Positions 50,990 to 62,879 of a stretch of DNA of 64,000 nucleotides are shown piece after piece. Position 1 is the first letter of the stretch; each line of letters begins with the position of its first letter. This DNA is from Chamaea fasciata. Lineage: Eukaryota > Chordata > Aves > Passeriformes > Sylviidae. The notes below the pieces were generated by a model, which was not told the origin of the DNA, ran no database searches, and saw only the letters and a program-made list of their open reading frames with translations. Location: NCBI GenBank assembly GCA_029207755.1, contig JARCOQ010000001.1, positions 91,995,637 to 92,059,636 on the forward strand, in the 5' to 3' direction. The position numbers were made by a program, and so were the translations under genes.

Positions 50990-51570
50990 TGTGTTTTGGA
51001 GGAGGCACTCAGAGGGCCATGATGGGTAGCTCCTACATGGTGATGTCTGGTGAAGAGCACCCTCCTTCAGCTGCGTGTCACAGGCTGTTCTCCGCCACCC
51101 CAGCGAGCCAAGGGCAGGCTGGTGGGCCACGCTCCCTAGGAGCTGCTTCCAGGAGACTGCAGAGGTGCTGGGAGGTGCTGGGTGCTGCCTGCTGGCCCGA
51201 GCAGGGTGGAGGCAGCAGGTGCTGCAGGGCTCTGTGACCCTTTTGTCCCACACCTGCCACACATCAGGTAAGTATAAACAGCTGTCGGATGTAAACCGGG
51301 ATTATCCGGTAGGTGGGCCTGGCCCTGGCCCAAATATCTGCTTTTTTTGCCCCCCCCCCCCCCCCCGTGTGCAGCTTGGTTTTATTGGCTCTTTTGAACC
51401 ACAGCTCACAGAGCACACAGGCAGTGGGGGAGAAGGGGCTAGCAGTGCCCACTCGGGCTGGGAATGTTGACTCTGAGGCACGCGCCAGGACTTGGAGCTG
51501 GAGCCTGCATGCTTTGCAGGGTTGCCAGGCACTGTGCTCGCCCACAGGTAGCTGGAAGTTGCACCACCAC
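50990..51570. other. Local GC-rich patch containing a strong splice donor
   Basis: Base composition shifts clearly from AT-rich intron to GC-rich with scattered CpG (for example CTCCGCC, CACGCTC, GCACGCGCC). It contains CAGGTAAGTAT with the GT at 51268-51269, a near-ideal donor, and a C17 tract at 51350-51366. Long overlapping open frames on both strands (up to 132 codons) follow from the low stop-codon density of GC-rich DNA and match no family I know. It might be an exon of a non-coding transcript, an alternative promoter, or an old GC-rich repeat. Confidence 0.45.
51350..51366. repeat. C17 homopolymer
   Basis: Uninterrupted run of 17 C following CTTTTTTTG, within the GC-rich patch. The minus strand has G17. 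Confidence 0.95.
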
Positions 51571-52024
51571 GTTGAAGTTTTCAGATAAGCAGACAGCCAG
51601 TTGTTTAACTTAGAAAACATTAACTTCTTTGTGTGGCTTGTGGCAGTGTAGCAATAGGTGGAAGGGGAAAGAGAATAGAAAAGAAAGCAATATTGCTTTA
51701 TTGTTTCTATAAAGGACTGTGATTGCTTTGTTATGAATACTGAGCAACGGAAAGAGACCTTCTCACTGTTACCCTTCCCTTATGAAACAGAAATACATTC
51801 ATGATAAACAGTTACAGTGAAAAAATATACCACTGCACTACGTGTACTAAGCGTAGGAAATGCCACTGTAGGTCAGTACCATGGCATGGTAAATGTTTGC
51901 TTTTAAAAGGCATTCACTTTTTACAACGTCTTTCTTAATGCATAGTTGTGTAAAAAGTGTTCGTATATCAATAGTAATGTTTAGGGAAGAGTCAAATGTA
52001 GACAACCGGTAAACCACTGTAAAA

Positions 52025-52048
52025 TTCATTATGCTTCAGCATAATGAA
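52025..52048. repeat. Perfect 11-bp inverted repeat with a 2-nt loop
   Basis: TTCATTATGCT at 52025-52035 and AGCATAATGAA at 52038-52048 are exact reverse complements separated by TC. The symmetry stops sharply at both ends. Confidence 0.95.
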
Positions 52049-54329
52049 CCATAATTTTAATTTCTTCGTCATTGGGACTCTGTAGGTTTTTGCACATCAT
52101 TCATATGTTAAAGGAGCTATAGCTGTGATTAACTATTGTGAGAATAAAGTTAGGTCAAAGCAAACTGTGTCTTTCTTGAGCTTCCTTCTGAGAGCACTGC
52201 AAACAGAATTTTAAAGCAGTAGGCAGTGAATGGCCTAGATCATTAAACCTATCTGGTGCGTTTGTTACTGTCTCCTTCAGAATATGAATAACATATGAAG
52301 GAGACTATGGTTCTGGGTAGAGTAAATGCTAGTGGCAGATAGATGAAAGAACATAGAAGAGTAATCTGGAAAACTAGGTATCATCAGTTATCCTGAATGT
52401 TGAAACTAAAGTTCTTGAAATAAGAATATGTACCTATTTAAATGCTGACCCTGCTGAAATATGGTTGAAACTTGGTGAAGTTTTGATTTGGTAGCACAGT
52501 ATCTATTTAATAACTCAACGGGTTGGAAAAGAGTGCTGTAGTTACTCTCAAACTTGATTATGTCATTTGTAGGCCTATTAGAAATAAAACTGAAAAATCA
52601 GTGTAGAGTAAAAATGGTTCAGGTCGTTGGAGGAATTCAAATAGATTGAAGAAGCAGCCGTTCTTGTGTTGAATTTTACTCTAGGGGACAGTCATGGTAG
52701 AGACAGTCCCTAGAGGACCTAAAAAAAAAACCCAGAAAGGGAGGAATAAGGAAGTTAAACTTCCCATTTGGGGTTATGTTGTCAGTCTAAGTGAAAAAGG
52801 AAGGAGGAACTGGTTCAGCTTAAAATTGATTTTTATTAGCATAAAGGCAGGTGTGTGTCTTGATAGGGTGTACTGTACTATATGAGAGAAATAAAAAAGA
52901 GGGAGTTTTTAATGCCAAGAAGCTGCATATATGCAGGCACAGGAAATGCTTAATTTACAAAGTGAAAAATAATAAAAAGATTCTAAGGTAGTAGAAATTG
53001 CTTCTTAGGAAATTCATTAAACAGTTTTAAAAAGCCAAAACAAAGCAAAAATCCATTATTGAATATTCACAAGAAGTATCAGAATAGCACTTGCAGACTG
53101 ATGTCTCTCCTTAAGTGTGAATTTAATATGACAAAAGGCAGACTATTTCTGGCCCAGTCATACCCTTCTCTCTTTAACTGCAAGGGCCCCTGGAAATAGA
53201 CAGGATAGTTCAGTCTCCTGACCTGTTCAGTTCTTAGTGCATTGACTAGAACGACTGGCCCAGTGCTAGAACATTTAATCATAAATCAACACTTTTAGAT
53301 GCCCTTCAGATGCCTTTAACACTAATGGAGGCTTTGGTCACAGGTTCTAAGTGCCTTATTTAGAAGGCCTCAATTCTGGTATTCAGAAGAAAGTGAAACT
53401 TTATTAAAAGACAGTAGTCATGCAGAGTGCTGTCCTGTAACCTTTTGGTCTGTTTCTGTGTAAAAGAAAAGTGCACTGATAAGTGCAGCCAGTGAGTAAA
53501 TATCTTGGTTTTGTTTCAGAGTTTCTGCCTAAGGGTTATTTGTTTTACTCAAAACAGTTGAATGATCCAGTTTTTGTTGGGTTTACATTTGCAAGGAAGG
53601 ACCTTAAATTTCCTGACACTTATTTATGAAGAAATGCACTTTGGCCCTCTCTGGGTTTATTGGTACCTCAAAATGAATTGAACCAAAATGTTCTGTAACA
53701 ATTGATGTTACACATATTCAGGGTACGTAAACAAGCAATTGTCTGGCAATATAAAGTAGGAGAATCATCTAAAATGAAGGTAAAGTTATTTTATTACACC
53801 TCATTCTGCATGTATTATTGGCATTTAAGTTTGAAAATTAAAATGTATTTTAGGCAACTCTCTGTGCCATGTAAATTGATAGGCTTTATTGTGACCAAGC
53901 TCTTGACTTGTTCATATTTTTTTTTTGTGATCTGTTGTGTCCTGTTGCTTTAAAAGAACTGTACATTGATATGTAGAAGTGTAATACATTCAAGCACTTG
54001 CAGGTGCAATAAATACATGGAATGCCAAAAGCAAGTAACTTGTATATTTGAGAGGAAGACAGTTGCTTTCAAATACAGTAGTAAGACTGATTATGGTGCC
54101 ATGTGCTTACTTGAATTGTTTCTTTTCACGCATCTGCTCCCTTACTGAAAATGTATTTTTGAACACCTGCAGAGCACAACCATTTCCCACTTCCTTCCCA
54201 CATAATGGAGTTGTATTTGCTAATGGTTCAGAATCCAGCACACCCCCAGGGAGAAGGGGAAGGCGCGTTTTGTTTTTTATCACAGTGAGCTTTGCTGTGT
54301 CAAGGAGCCTACTGTGATAATCTCCCTGT

Positions 54330-54490
54330 GCAAATGCTAAAACTCATTGCAAGGTGTTTGTTAGGGGTAGCTGCACGGCTTAGCATCTAAAACAATCCAT
54401 TTGTAGGTGCAAATTTATTTTATCCAAACCTTAAAATTTATTAAAGGTGCCCAAGGATCATGCATGCTGTCTGTCATAAACTACAGGGAG
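54330..54490. promoter_or_regulatory. Candidate conserved non-coding block
   Basis: Contains CTAAAACAATCCATTTG, TGCAAATTTATTTTATCC, ATCATGCATGC and TGTCTGTCA (54468-54476), mixing SOX-, POU/HOX- and MEIS/TGIF-like words in non-repetitive sequence. By-eye inference only. Confidence 0.25.
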
Positions 54491-57400
54491 TTGTTTGAGT
54501 GTATCCTGGAGTATCCGTATGTCCTAAAACCTGAAGAAGTAAATAAGTTCTGTGGTAGAAAGTATATCTGACTCTACAGCTGAATTTTGTAACTACTGGT
54601 AAATATATGGGAAAGCAACTCTTTTCCAATTTGTCTTAGCAGACATGTAGATAGGTTTTACTGCTCATAGAGGAGTATGAATAACTGGTGTAGGTCAGGT
54701 GGCAGAAAATTGACTTGTTTGGTTTGTAGCATGCTGGCATTCAAATTGTTGGTGGTTCAGGGTGCTACAGAGCTATTAGCATAGTTTTTGATGGTTTGTT
54801 GTTTTGTTTTGTTTTTCTTGTTTGCTATCCTTGAACCTTAAATTTAAGAATGTGGTTTCACTGGAAGTTGTTTGGGGTTGTTTTCTGCTGGTCTTGACTG
54901 GCTATCCAGTCGTTATGTCCTCAGGTTGTCATATGGCAAGGTGTTTATTAATACTGTTTACTGGCAACTAATGGTTTTGAACAAGAGAATATAGAAGCAA
55001 ATGTGTAGGACTTATGATGATCATCTGTTTTGTATCATAGAGTAGGCTTTGTAATGGGTAATAGTTTTTCTGTGTACTGTTTTGAATCACTAGAGACTGT
55101 CTGTCCTTACCTGCATTTTAGTTTTAAAGGTTTAATTGTGCCCTTTGGGCTGATGTTACAAGTCCTCTTCAGGCCCATGCTCTCATGGTTGAAAACAAAC
55201 AAAAGACCTTACACATCTTTAGCTACACCAAAACCCCCAAACCTGTCCATGCAAACATACAAAGGTAATTTTAATAGAAACAGCAATAAAAAGCTTCAGT
55301 ATAAGCCACTCAGTTCTGCATGATCTTAGGAGTGTCTGTCTCTACTGTAGTTATTAGAGTAAATCATAATTGTATCATTATTACCTTGAAATATTTAATT
55401 GTACCTAACATAAAACCTAATAAGAATATAAAAAGCACAGGATATGTAATATATAGCTTTTTCCATTTTTCAGGATTTTAAGCTTCATAAAATTCATGTT
55501 AGGCTTTGATATTAATGTATTGATTTAACATTTCTGTTTCCATAGGGAGGGGTTTTCACAGCTATAACTGAGATGTTGATCTACATGTTACTATCTTTGT
55601 GTTGGTTCTTGTTAAATATATTAGCTTTGCATGTGTGAGAACTGCTAGAACTTCACTGCAGCATAGGCAGATACAGGATTCAGACTGTCCTGTTACAGAT
55701 GAACCTGAATTGAATTAACTTGACTCTGCCTTGGACTGACTTCTCACAAATGACAATTACAGCTTATGAGGTAATTGATATTTGTCTGAGTCCTGGAAGA
55801 ACACATACACTTTTGACTGCATGTACGTTTATACTGCATAGATAGACAAGTTTCTTTGGGTTTTGTTGTTGTTGTTGTTTTTCTGCATTTTAATTAGTGT
55901 CATTTCTATAGCAGGTATATATCGATAATTTGTGAACTCTTATAATTGGAAATGCTGTGGCATTTAATACTTCCAGCATTCCCTCCTGGTTCAATGTAGT
56001 CAAGTCTTGGGTTTTGGGAAGTAACTAGTATTTTGGTAAGAAGATAGGGTACTTGTGACATTGCATCTGTTGGCATTTTATGGCAATAAGCTGCTCAAAG
56101 ACGTCTCTTACTGCTTATTGCAGAATTGTTTTTTTGGTATGTATCACGTTCTTCTTAGTAGGCAAGATTTTCATAAGCTCACTCTTTCCTTTCGTTTTTT
56201 CTGTGCAGTCTTCCAGGACTTTTGCAGCTGTATATAATGCATAGTAGTTTTACTGCTGTCCAGCTTGTTATTGCACTTTAAATTTGCAATTTTTGCAAGC
56301 ATTTTTCATTCAAAATTTTCTTTTTCAGGCAAGTTTTCTGAGTAGCAAAAGGAGGAATTCTGCTGGGGTCCTGTGAATCTGCTGAGGATTCTTTGGCTCA
56401 GGAGTACATCTCTTGCCCCTTCTGAATTCTGTGGGGTTTTTTAAAGTTTGAAGAACTTAATCAAGAGCTTATGAGATTGTACTGCTGGCTGTAGAGCTCT
56501 TTGAGTAATTTTGTGGGCTTCTCCTTCAAGCATAAAGGACTTAGTAAAATTTGTCTGTATATTTTTTTCTTTTTTTATACTTTTCTGTTTCCATCTACAT
56601 AAAATGTCTTATGTGGAGCTGATAATTATTTGCCCAACTAGAACTGAAAATACTTGAGGGATAAGTATAAAAGGCTTCTTCATACAGATCTGCTGAGCTG
56701 TTAGATTTTCTGAAACAAGCTTTTCTATAGTCCTTCCATATTTGCGTTTGTAAACTGTATCGGAGTTTTATCTCATTCAGTAACAACTTTCTTTAACAGT
56801 AGATACTGACATGCTACTTTTCATATTGTTTCTGCCACTTCTGTTGGTCTTAATTCTTTTAATCAGAGTTGGGCTGTTGAGCAATATATGTTCCTCTTGC
56901 TATGTTGGGTCAGCAGTTTCAAAGGACTGTAAAAAACCCTGGTGAGGCCAATATATTGATTGTATAGGGGATTCCTTTCTCCCTGCTGAATCTGAACATT
57001 TGCCCTCAGCCTTTTGGGCCTGTGTTTCCTTCACCAGAATGGAAGAGGGGGAAATCAGTAAAACTAGATGTTCTTGTCCATATTCACCATCATCTGAGCT
57101 TTAAGCTAGCAGTTTGTACCTTGGTTTGGATAGGCAAGGAAAAAATATGTCATTGGATTTGTAACTATACCAATATAACTGAAAGTTACCTTTCAGGCCT
57201 CCATTATTTACTTAAACCATTTATGCACCTTCAGTGAAATTAGCCCAGGTCTGTGTGTCTAGTAACAAGCAAATATTTAAGTATGTGACCTGAAAAGGCA
57301 TTTAGATTGCTATTTACGTGGAATTGCTTTTTAATTTCATTGAAGATTACATGATTGAATACATTTATAGATCAGTTATTGCACAGGAATGGCAGACTTT

Positions 57401-58865
57401 TTTAAGTCACACAATAAAAGTATTTTCCATGTAGAAGAAAACTATTTATGCTAACATTAATTCTTGTCAAAATGTGGTTTCAAAATACATTTAATATCAG
57501 TGTATTGGGACTTCAATGGCCATGGATTTCAAATAGTGAAATTTTATTCAATATTGAGTCATTAACCATTTCCCAGTTTCCTTAACCTGGATTTTTATTT
57601 GCCAAAGCTTGAAACAGGAAAGAAACTTTTATGATAAAACTGTTTCATTTGCCTTTTCATATGACAGGAAATTCTTACGTATATCTGTCTGAATCCCAGT
57701 ATTAGGAAAATGAACTTTTGTAAATTCAAGAGTTAATCTCATTTCTTGATTTTTTTTTCTTATGAGGTGCTGTAAATACTAGACAGGCAATAGCAGAGCT
57801 AACAAAGGTCTTTTGAAAAGTGGCTTCTACATGAACTCAGTTTTTGCTCTCTCAGTTTATTACCCATTTACTTCAATGCCTTCAGTATGATACAGATATA
57901 GAAACAATAATTGGATTTCGATCTCTTTCTTAACATTCAGATGTTACATAGACTTACATGCTGAGGTTTGGTCTCCCAGTTCACTGAAGGCACACAAAGA
58001 TTCAGAACCAGTTTCTTTAGACTTGACTTCTTGCTCTAAAATTCTGCTAATCACCTAATTTGTGTAAAAACCTTCAGGGAAAGTCTTGACTTTTGTTAAG
58101 AGATTCAGCCTTTGCCTATCACTCCCAGGCCCTGTGCATCTGACTTGTATTTCTGATCAGTTGTTTTTAAAGGTCAGTTGTGTATTCCAGAAGTGAATGC
58201 TGACATTCCAGGTGTCTCCTCAACAGCGGTCCCTGTTTAGAAGACTGTGGCCAGTTTCTTACTAAAATGTACCAGTTGTATTCTCATGCTGCTAAGAAAT
58301 TTCTGTGTTATATTCTGCTTTTCAGCTTAGAAAAAAAACTTCCAAGAGAAATCTGTTTTCTATGTAGAACATACAGACTTACCTAAATTATATATAGAGA
58401 GAGTGTTTTGATTTTTTTTTTTTCTGAGTGAAATGGTCACTTAATCCCAGAAGACCTTTTTTTTTTCCTTTGGAAGTAATTAATTACTGAAGTCAAACTC
58501 TTACAGTAGAAGCTATGCTGAAATCTTAATTATAGTGTTGATTATATTCAATTTACAGGCTTCTGGTCATGGCAAAATGAAGTCTGTAGGTTTTTTAGAC
58601 ACTGAAAAATAGATGTATAATTAGTCTGTGACATTATTAAGACATTAGTTCCTTTTTCCTATTGATCAATGTTAAAAACATAAATTTCTTTTTCAAACGA
58701 AATTATGATTATAATATTTCTGATCCAGCATTTTTAATGTTAATTTGGCACTTGGTGTCACTGGAAAGAAATGATTTTCATTGGAGATTATTTTCTGGAC
58801 TGGAAAGTGTGGCTTTGTGCTTTATTATTTTTATAGGGTGGAGAAGTTTTCCTGGTCTGTTTCTG

Positions 58866-58887
58866 AAAAAAAAAAAAAAAAAAAAAA
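58866..58887. repeat. A22 homopolymer
   Basis: Uninterrupted run of 22 A followed by GATCAAAG. No retroposed gene body is visible upstream, so I do not call it a poly(A) tail. Confidence 0.95.
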
Positions 58888-60018
58888 GATCAAAGTGAAA
58901 TGCTCTGACATTTTTCCTGAGAAAAGACCACCCTACAGTTTGATAGGTTTTTATGTTTTTCTCTTGCTTGATGATTGATTGTTCTCTGTTACACTGACGT
59001 GTGTAAAAAGCATAAAAGTGAGGGGAGGATGGTGCTAACATTAGATATCGTTTGAAAAGACTTTGTGTGATCATTTCAATTCATTTTATTTTTCTGTCCA
59101 TTGTTTATCATTTTTCTGAAGCCAGGAAAGCTCTTCTGTTCCTTTTGGTGAATTTTTTCCTGAATGTTTCTCACTGAGTTGAAACAATTTGTGCAGTTAG
59201 TTAGTCATCTATTGCTCTAAAGGATTTTTTTTTTTTGCTACAGCAGTGGTTTCTGCTCCCGACTGCTATGATTCCATGAGGAATCATTTTTGTTAAGTGA
59301 CTCTTCAGTGTAAGAAGCTATTTGTATCTGTTAGGAACAGTAAATTATTTTAATATAACCAAGTTAAGGAAAAAGTGATACTGGATAAAAGTTTCAGAAC
59401 CATCTGTAATGACTTTATAACTTAAACCATTAGTAATTAAAAAGTGGTAAGTACCAGAAAGCCTATCAAAATGTTTCTCTGTGTCCTTGGAAACTTTGAC
59501 TTCATTCTTTTTAAGTTCAAAAAGCATCAGATGTTGTTGGCAATATTCTCCATATAAAAATAGTCATGAAAAAACAACTTCTACAAGGACACAACCCCAA
59601 AACAATTCAGATAAAGAAACATGAAATGTAGCAAATTTGATAGTTACATGCACTCTGTGCTGGTGTTATTTTTGGTAGGAGCAGGTTTTCAGTGCTAGCT
59701 GAGATTTACATTTTGCATTTCTCCTTCTGTGCGTGTGCCTTTATATTCTGTCAGCAAACAGGTTGACATCCTTTAGAAATTTGAGGGCTGGTGTTGGCTC
59801 ATTCACATCTCTTCTTCGAACTGTGTCAGTAAAACCTTCACATTCTGTTGTCGATCTGCAGCATGGGAGGGAGCGCTGGCAATTCCAGTTTGTAGATCCC
59901 ACTGGTGCAAATTCATCAGCAGACAACTGTAGTAACTCCGATGTGTGGTAGGAAATACTTCAGAGAGCATTAGTGTCTGCAGTATGGACTGTCTGTTTTT
60001 GTAATCCTGCTAGTTCCC

Positions 60019-60503
60019 TGTACTAGTTTGAAATCAAACCAGTGGGAGATCATAAGTCAGAATTATAATTTTATAGGGAAAAATTAAAAGAAATAAATAA
60101 ATGCAGTAGTACAAGAATAATGACCAAGACAGAATACAACCTGACACCCTATGGTGGTAGCAGTCTAAGCAGAGTGGGTCTGTTGAAGCGCTGATCCTGT
60201 AGAAATAATGGGTCTGAAGATCCAGCAGTAGCTCTTGTCCTCTGGGAGTCCAGTAGGTAAGCGCTGCTCTGGTATTCAGAGTCTCATCTTATATCCAGGC
60301 TGGAATGCTTGGTTCCTCCCTCTGGGCGGAGCATCTCACAATGGCATGGTGAGTCATGTGATAAGGCCTGATGGGCCCATTAACAGGAGATAGTCCAGGA
60401 GGGGGTTATCTGTGAGTCATGTGGCAAGGTGCTGATGGGCCCATTAACAGAAGATAATCCAGAGTGAGGGAGGCAGGGAGCACTGCCTCACCTGGTTTCA
60501 ACA
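60019..60503 (-). mobile_element. LTR-sized element, probable solo LTR of an endogenous retrovirus
   Basis: The 485-bp unit has TG and CA ends with an imperfect terminal inverted repeat: it starts TGTACTAGTTTGAAA and ends TGGTTTCAACA. On the minus strand a TATA box (GGATATAAG) lies at 60288-60296, about 210 bp from the 5' end, and a TATAAA poly(A)-like word lies at 60070-60075 near the 3' end. This U3-R-U5 order favours the minus strand. The presumed U3 has a 63-bp tandem duplication. The flanks GTTCCC (left) and GTTCAT (right) are only partly alike, so the target duplication is decayed or the ends are slightly off. No internal retroviral sequence is visible. Confidence 0.68.
60349..60474. 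repeat. 63-bp tandem duplication inside the LTR, with paired AP-1 sites
   Basis: Copy one begins GTGAGTCATGTG at 60349 and copy two begins with the same 12 bases at 60412. Both share TGATGGGCCCATTAACAG and GATAGTCCAG- or GATAATCCAG-like ends. Each copy has an exact AP-1 consensus TGAGTCA (60350-60356 and 60413-60419). Duplicated U3 enhancers are a known feature of retroviral LTRs. Confidence 0.85.
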
Positions 60504-61295
60504 GTTCATGAAGATGGTGATAGAATATACTTCAACCCAGGGCATTCCCTCTCTCAGAAAACTGATGGGTTTCCATGGTATGGCTGAAGGAATGGTCAGA
60601 GAAAGAGGCAGAGGAACACCAAAGAACACTTGGCGGGGACAGAGGGCGAAGGAAAGTTGAGTTGACAACTTCAGTTTAATTGTGTTAATTTAGTTCTAGT
60701 GAAAGGAGTAGGAAATGAAAATGGTTGAAACTTAAAACCCTGTTTTGCTTTAGAGCAAAGCAAGAAGAATCTCCTTACTACAATTGCATTTAAATAGAAA
60801 ATGAAACCACCAGAGGGAGATGCAGGGTAAAAGTAAGGTCACTTTTCCAAGTGAGTGGTAAATTGAAAACAAGAATTAAAAAGGGTGGGGGAGGGGAGAC
60901 TGTTTGTCCAGAACTAGTTTAAAGTGTTTCAGGGAGAAACTAACAAGTTATTCATTGGCAACTTTTATTGATACAATATTTTATTATTTTTCTGAAGTTA
61001 GTTTGTTTCAGTTGCTTTTGTTGTGCTTACCAAGTCTCTTGGGAAATTTATACTATTAGCATCACTTTCTTTTATGAAATACATCATTTTAAGGTACTAA
61101 GTATTGTGAATTTATAGGCCTGTTGAGGATCTCTGCTGTTCCACAAATCAGATAAAATACTTCTGTCCTGGATATTGACCTGGTGGGAAAAGATGAACTT
61201 TGATTCATAAGTCAGCAAAATTTCATACACACCTGAAATTATTCAGGCAAGAATAGTTTTCAGAATATATGTTTTTCCAGTTGCTCTGACACAAA

Positions 61296-61324
61296 TATTC
61301 TCAACATTTTGGATGTTGAGAATA
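61296..61324. repeat. Perfect 12-bp inverted repeat with a 5-nt loop
   Basis: TATTCTCAACAT at 61296-61307 and ATGTTGAGAATA at 61313-61324 are exact reverse complements around TTTGG. A second, overlapping inverted repeat uses AATACCAA at 61321-61328 with TTGGTATT at 61344-61351, so the two hairpins are mutually exclusive over AATA. Confidence 0.93.
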
Positions 61325-62845
61325 CCAACAAATGCCTTTGTCTTTGGTATTCGTTGTATTGGATTTTCTTAGTCTTCATAACCACTTTTGATTTTCATCA
61401 ATATTGGTGGTTTTAAATAAATGAGCATTTATTTGAGATTTGTTGACATTTTTTTGAGTTCTTGACTTCTTGGAAGACAGCTGCACCATCTTCAGCATAG
61501 CACTACCCAGCCTGGTGTTCTCTGTCCCCTGATTCAGCACTGATTCCGCTTTTTTCAAATTTCTAATAAATGGGAGAAGAAACACTTTACAGTCTACAAC
61601 ATGATGTTTGTAAATTCCTTGGAGTGTCAGAATCATGTAGGCATGCAGTCATGGTATCTGCTCAATTATGTGTCTATGTCCCTTTGATAGAAATAGTGTC
61701 CAGGTATTTTATTCTGATTTGGCATAAAAGTAACTGCAACTTAGCACTTAAGCATAGCTTTTTCTGTAAATGGTTGTCCACAGGTACTGCTTATTTAAAA
61801 CAGGAATTATTAAGCACCCCTTCTTTAAATGGCCTGTGCTGCCAGTTGTGAGGGTGCCAAAATTTGTGCCTCCACTGTCAGTCCTCTTCTCCCTCAAAGC
61901 ACAGAGTTCTACTAGCGCAAGAAGAAACCTGATTTTCAGATTATACGTTTGGGAGCATTGTTTGGGGTTTCTGATAATTTTTTCAAGTGATACAATGGCT
62001 TAATTCTCCAAAATTATGTTTTTACATTTCACTTGCAAAGTAGGAAAAGTTAATAAGCATTTTGGGAACTTAACATTATAAAAACCCTCATAGTTTGATT
62101 GCTTCTGGCACTTAAAGTTATTAACTGTTTCACAAATATCTCGAAAAGGAAATAACGTATTTCTTGATATTCCCTGACATTAAAAACTTGTGTGTTTTTT
62201 GAGTGCCAGTGCACTGGTACTTGTCGCTAGATGCTTACTTATTACAGCTTACAGGAAACTCATTCCAAATGAAAGTAGCTAAATGGTTTTGTTGGACCAA
62301 ATCATTAGGTTTAAATGAGAGAGAAGCAGGGCTCTTCTTCCAAAAAGAAGACATAAAGCAGAAAAAAAGCCCCAAAACATTAACAAGGTAATGAAATAAG
62401 GAGTTGTATCTGTTGTAAAATTAATGAGTTTTCTGGATTTTCTTGTCAGCAATGCAAATTAAGCCCTGCTATCTAATGTTGTAATCTGTTCTTGAAAGCA
62501 GTAATTTCCTAGTTCATGGACTTCTTTAAATATTTTGAATTAATTGTAGTGAAGATGATAAAGAGCAGTTGCCCTTATAAGTAGGAGCATCTCTATAGAT
62601 CTTAATTTTTATGATCTGCTTGATGGGTCTGAACAACTGGAGAACATTTTTACTCTCCAGGGTCAACAGTAAATTCAGATTTAGTGCTCTGAGCACTCAG
62701 AAACACCAGATTCATGACCTCTGGTATTCTGTGACTTTCGCATTCCTCCTACTCTGCCTCCTCTCAGATTTCTGCATGGTCAGGGTTCCTCATTTTTATT
62801 CCCCTTCTTCCAAAGATTACTATGTTTCTCTCCCTCCCTTCTCTG

Positions 62846-62846
<1 letters not shown>

Positions 62847-62878
<32 letters not shown>
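62847..62878. repeat. T32 homopolymer
   Basis: The longest homopolymer in the window, 32 T, preceded by a pyrimidine-rich lead (TCTCTCCCTCCCTTCTCTGC) and followed by GACCAACAACCC. It resembles a strong polypyrimidine tract, but no AG-bounded exon is evident. Confidence 0.95.

Positions 62879-62879
<1 letters not shown>

Larger units (their letters stand above)
48926..60018. other. Intronic stretch with a GC-rich patch
   Basis: About 11 kb with no recognised exon or transposon. It holds a pyrimidine tract (50121-50173), the GC-rich patch at 50990-51570, a perfect hairpin (52025-52048), a candidate conserved block (54330-54490) and an A22 run (58866-58887). Confidence 0.55.

Noticed and set aside
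50864..51470. Long overlapping open frames on both strands in the GC-rich patch
   Set aside because: Several frames are open at once, as expected from few stop codons in GC-rich DNA, and none gives a recognisable protein. I keep only the GC shift and the splice donor as observations.
58866..58887. A22 run as the tail of a processed pseudogene
   Set aside because: No gene-like or transposon-like body is recognisable upstream, and no flanking direct repeats were seen.
60013..60018. GTTCCC as the target duplication partner of GTTCAT at 60504-60509
   Set aside because: Only four of six bases agree, so I do not call a target-site duplication for the second LTR.
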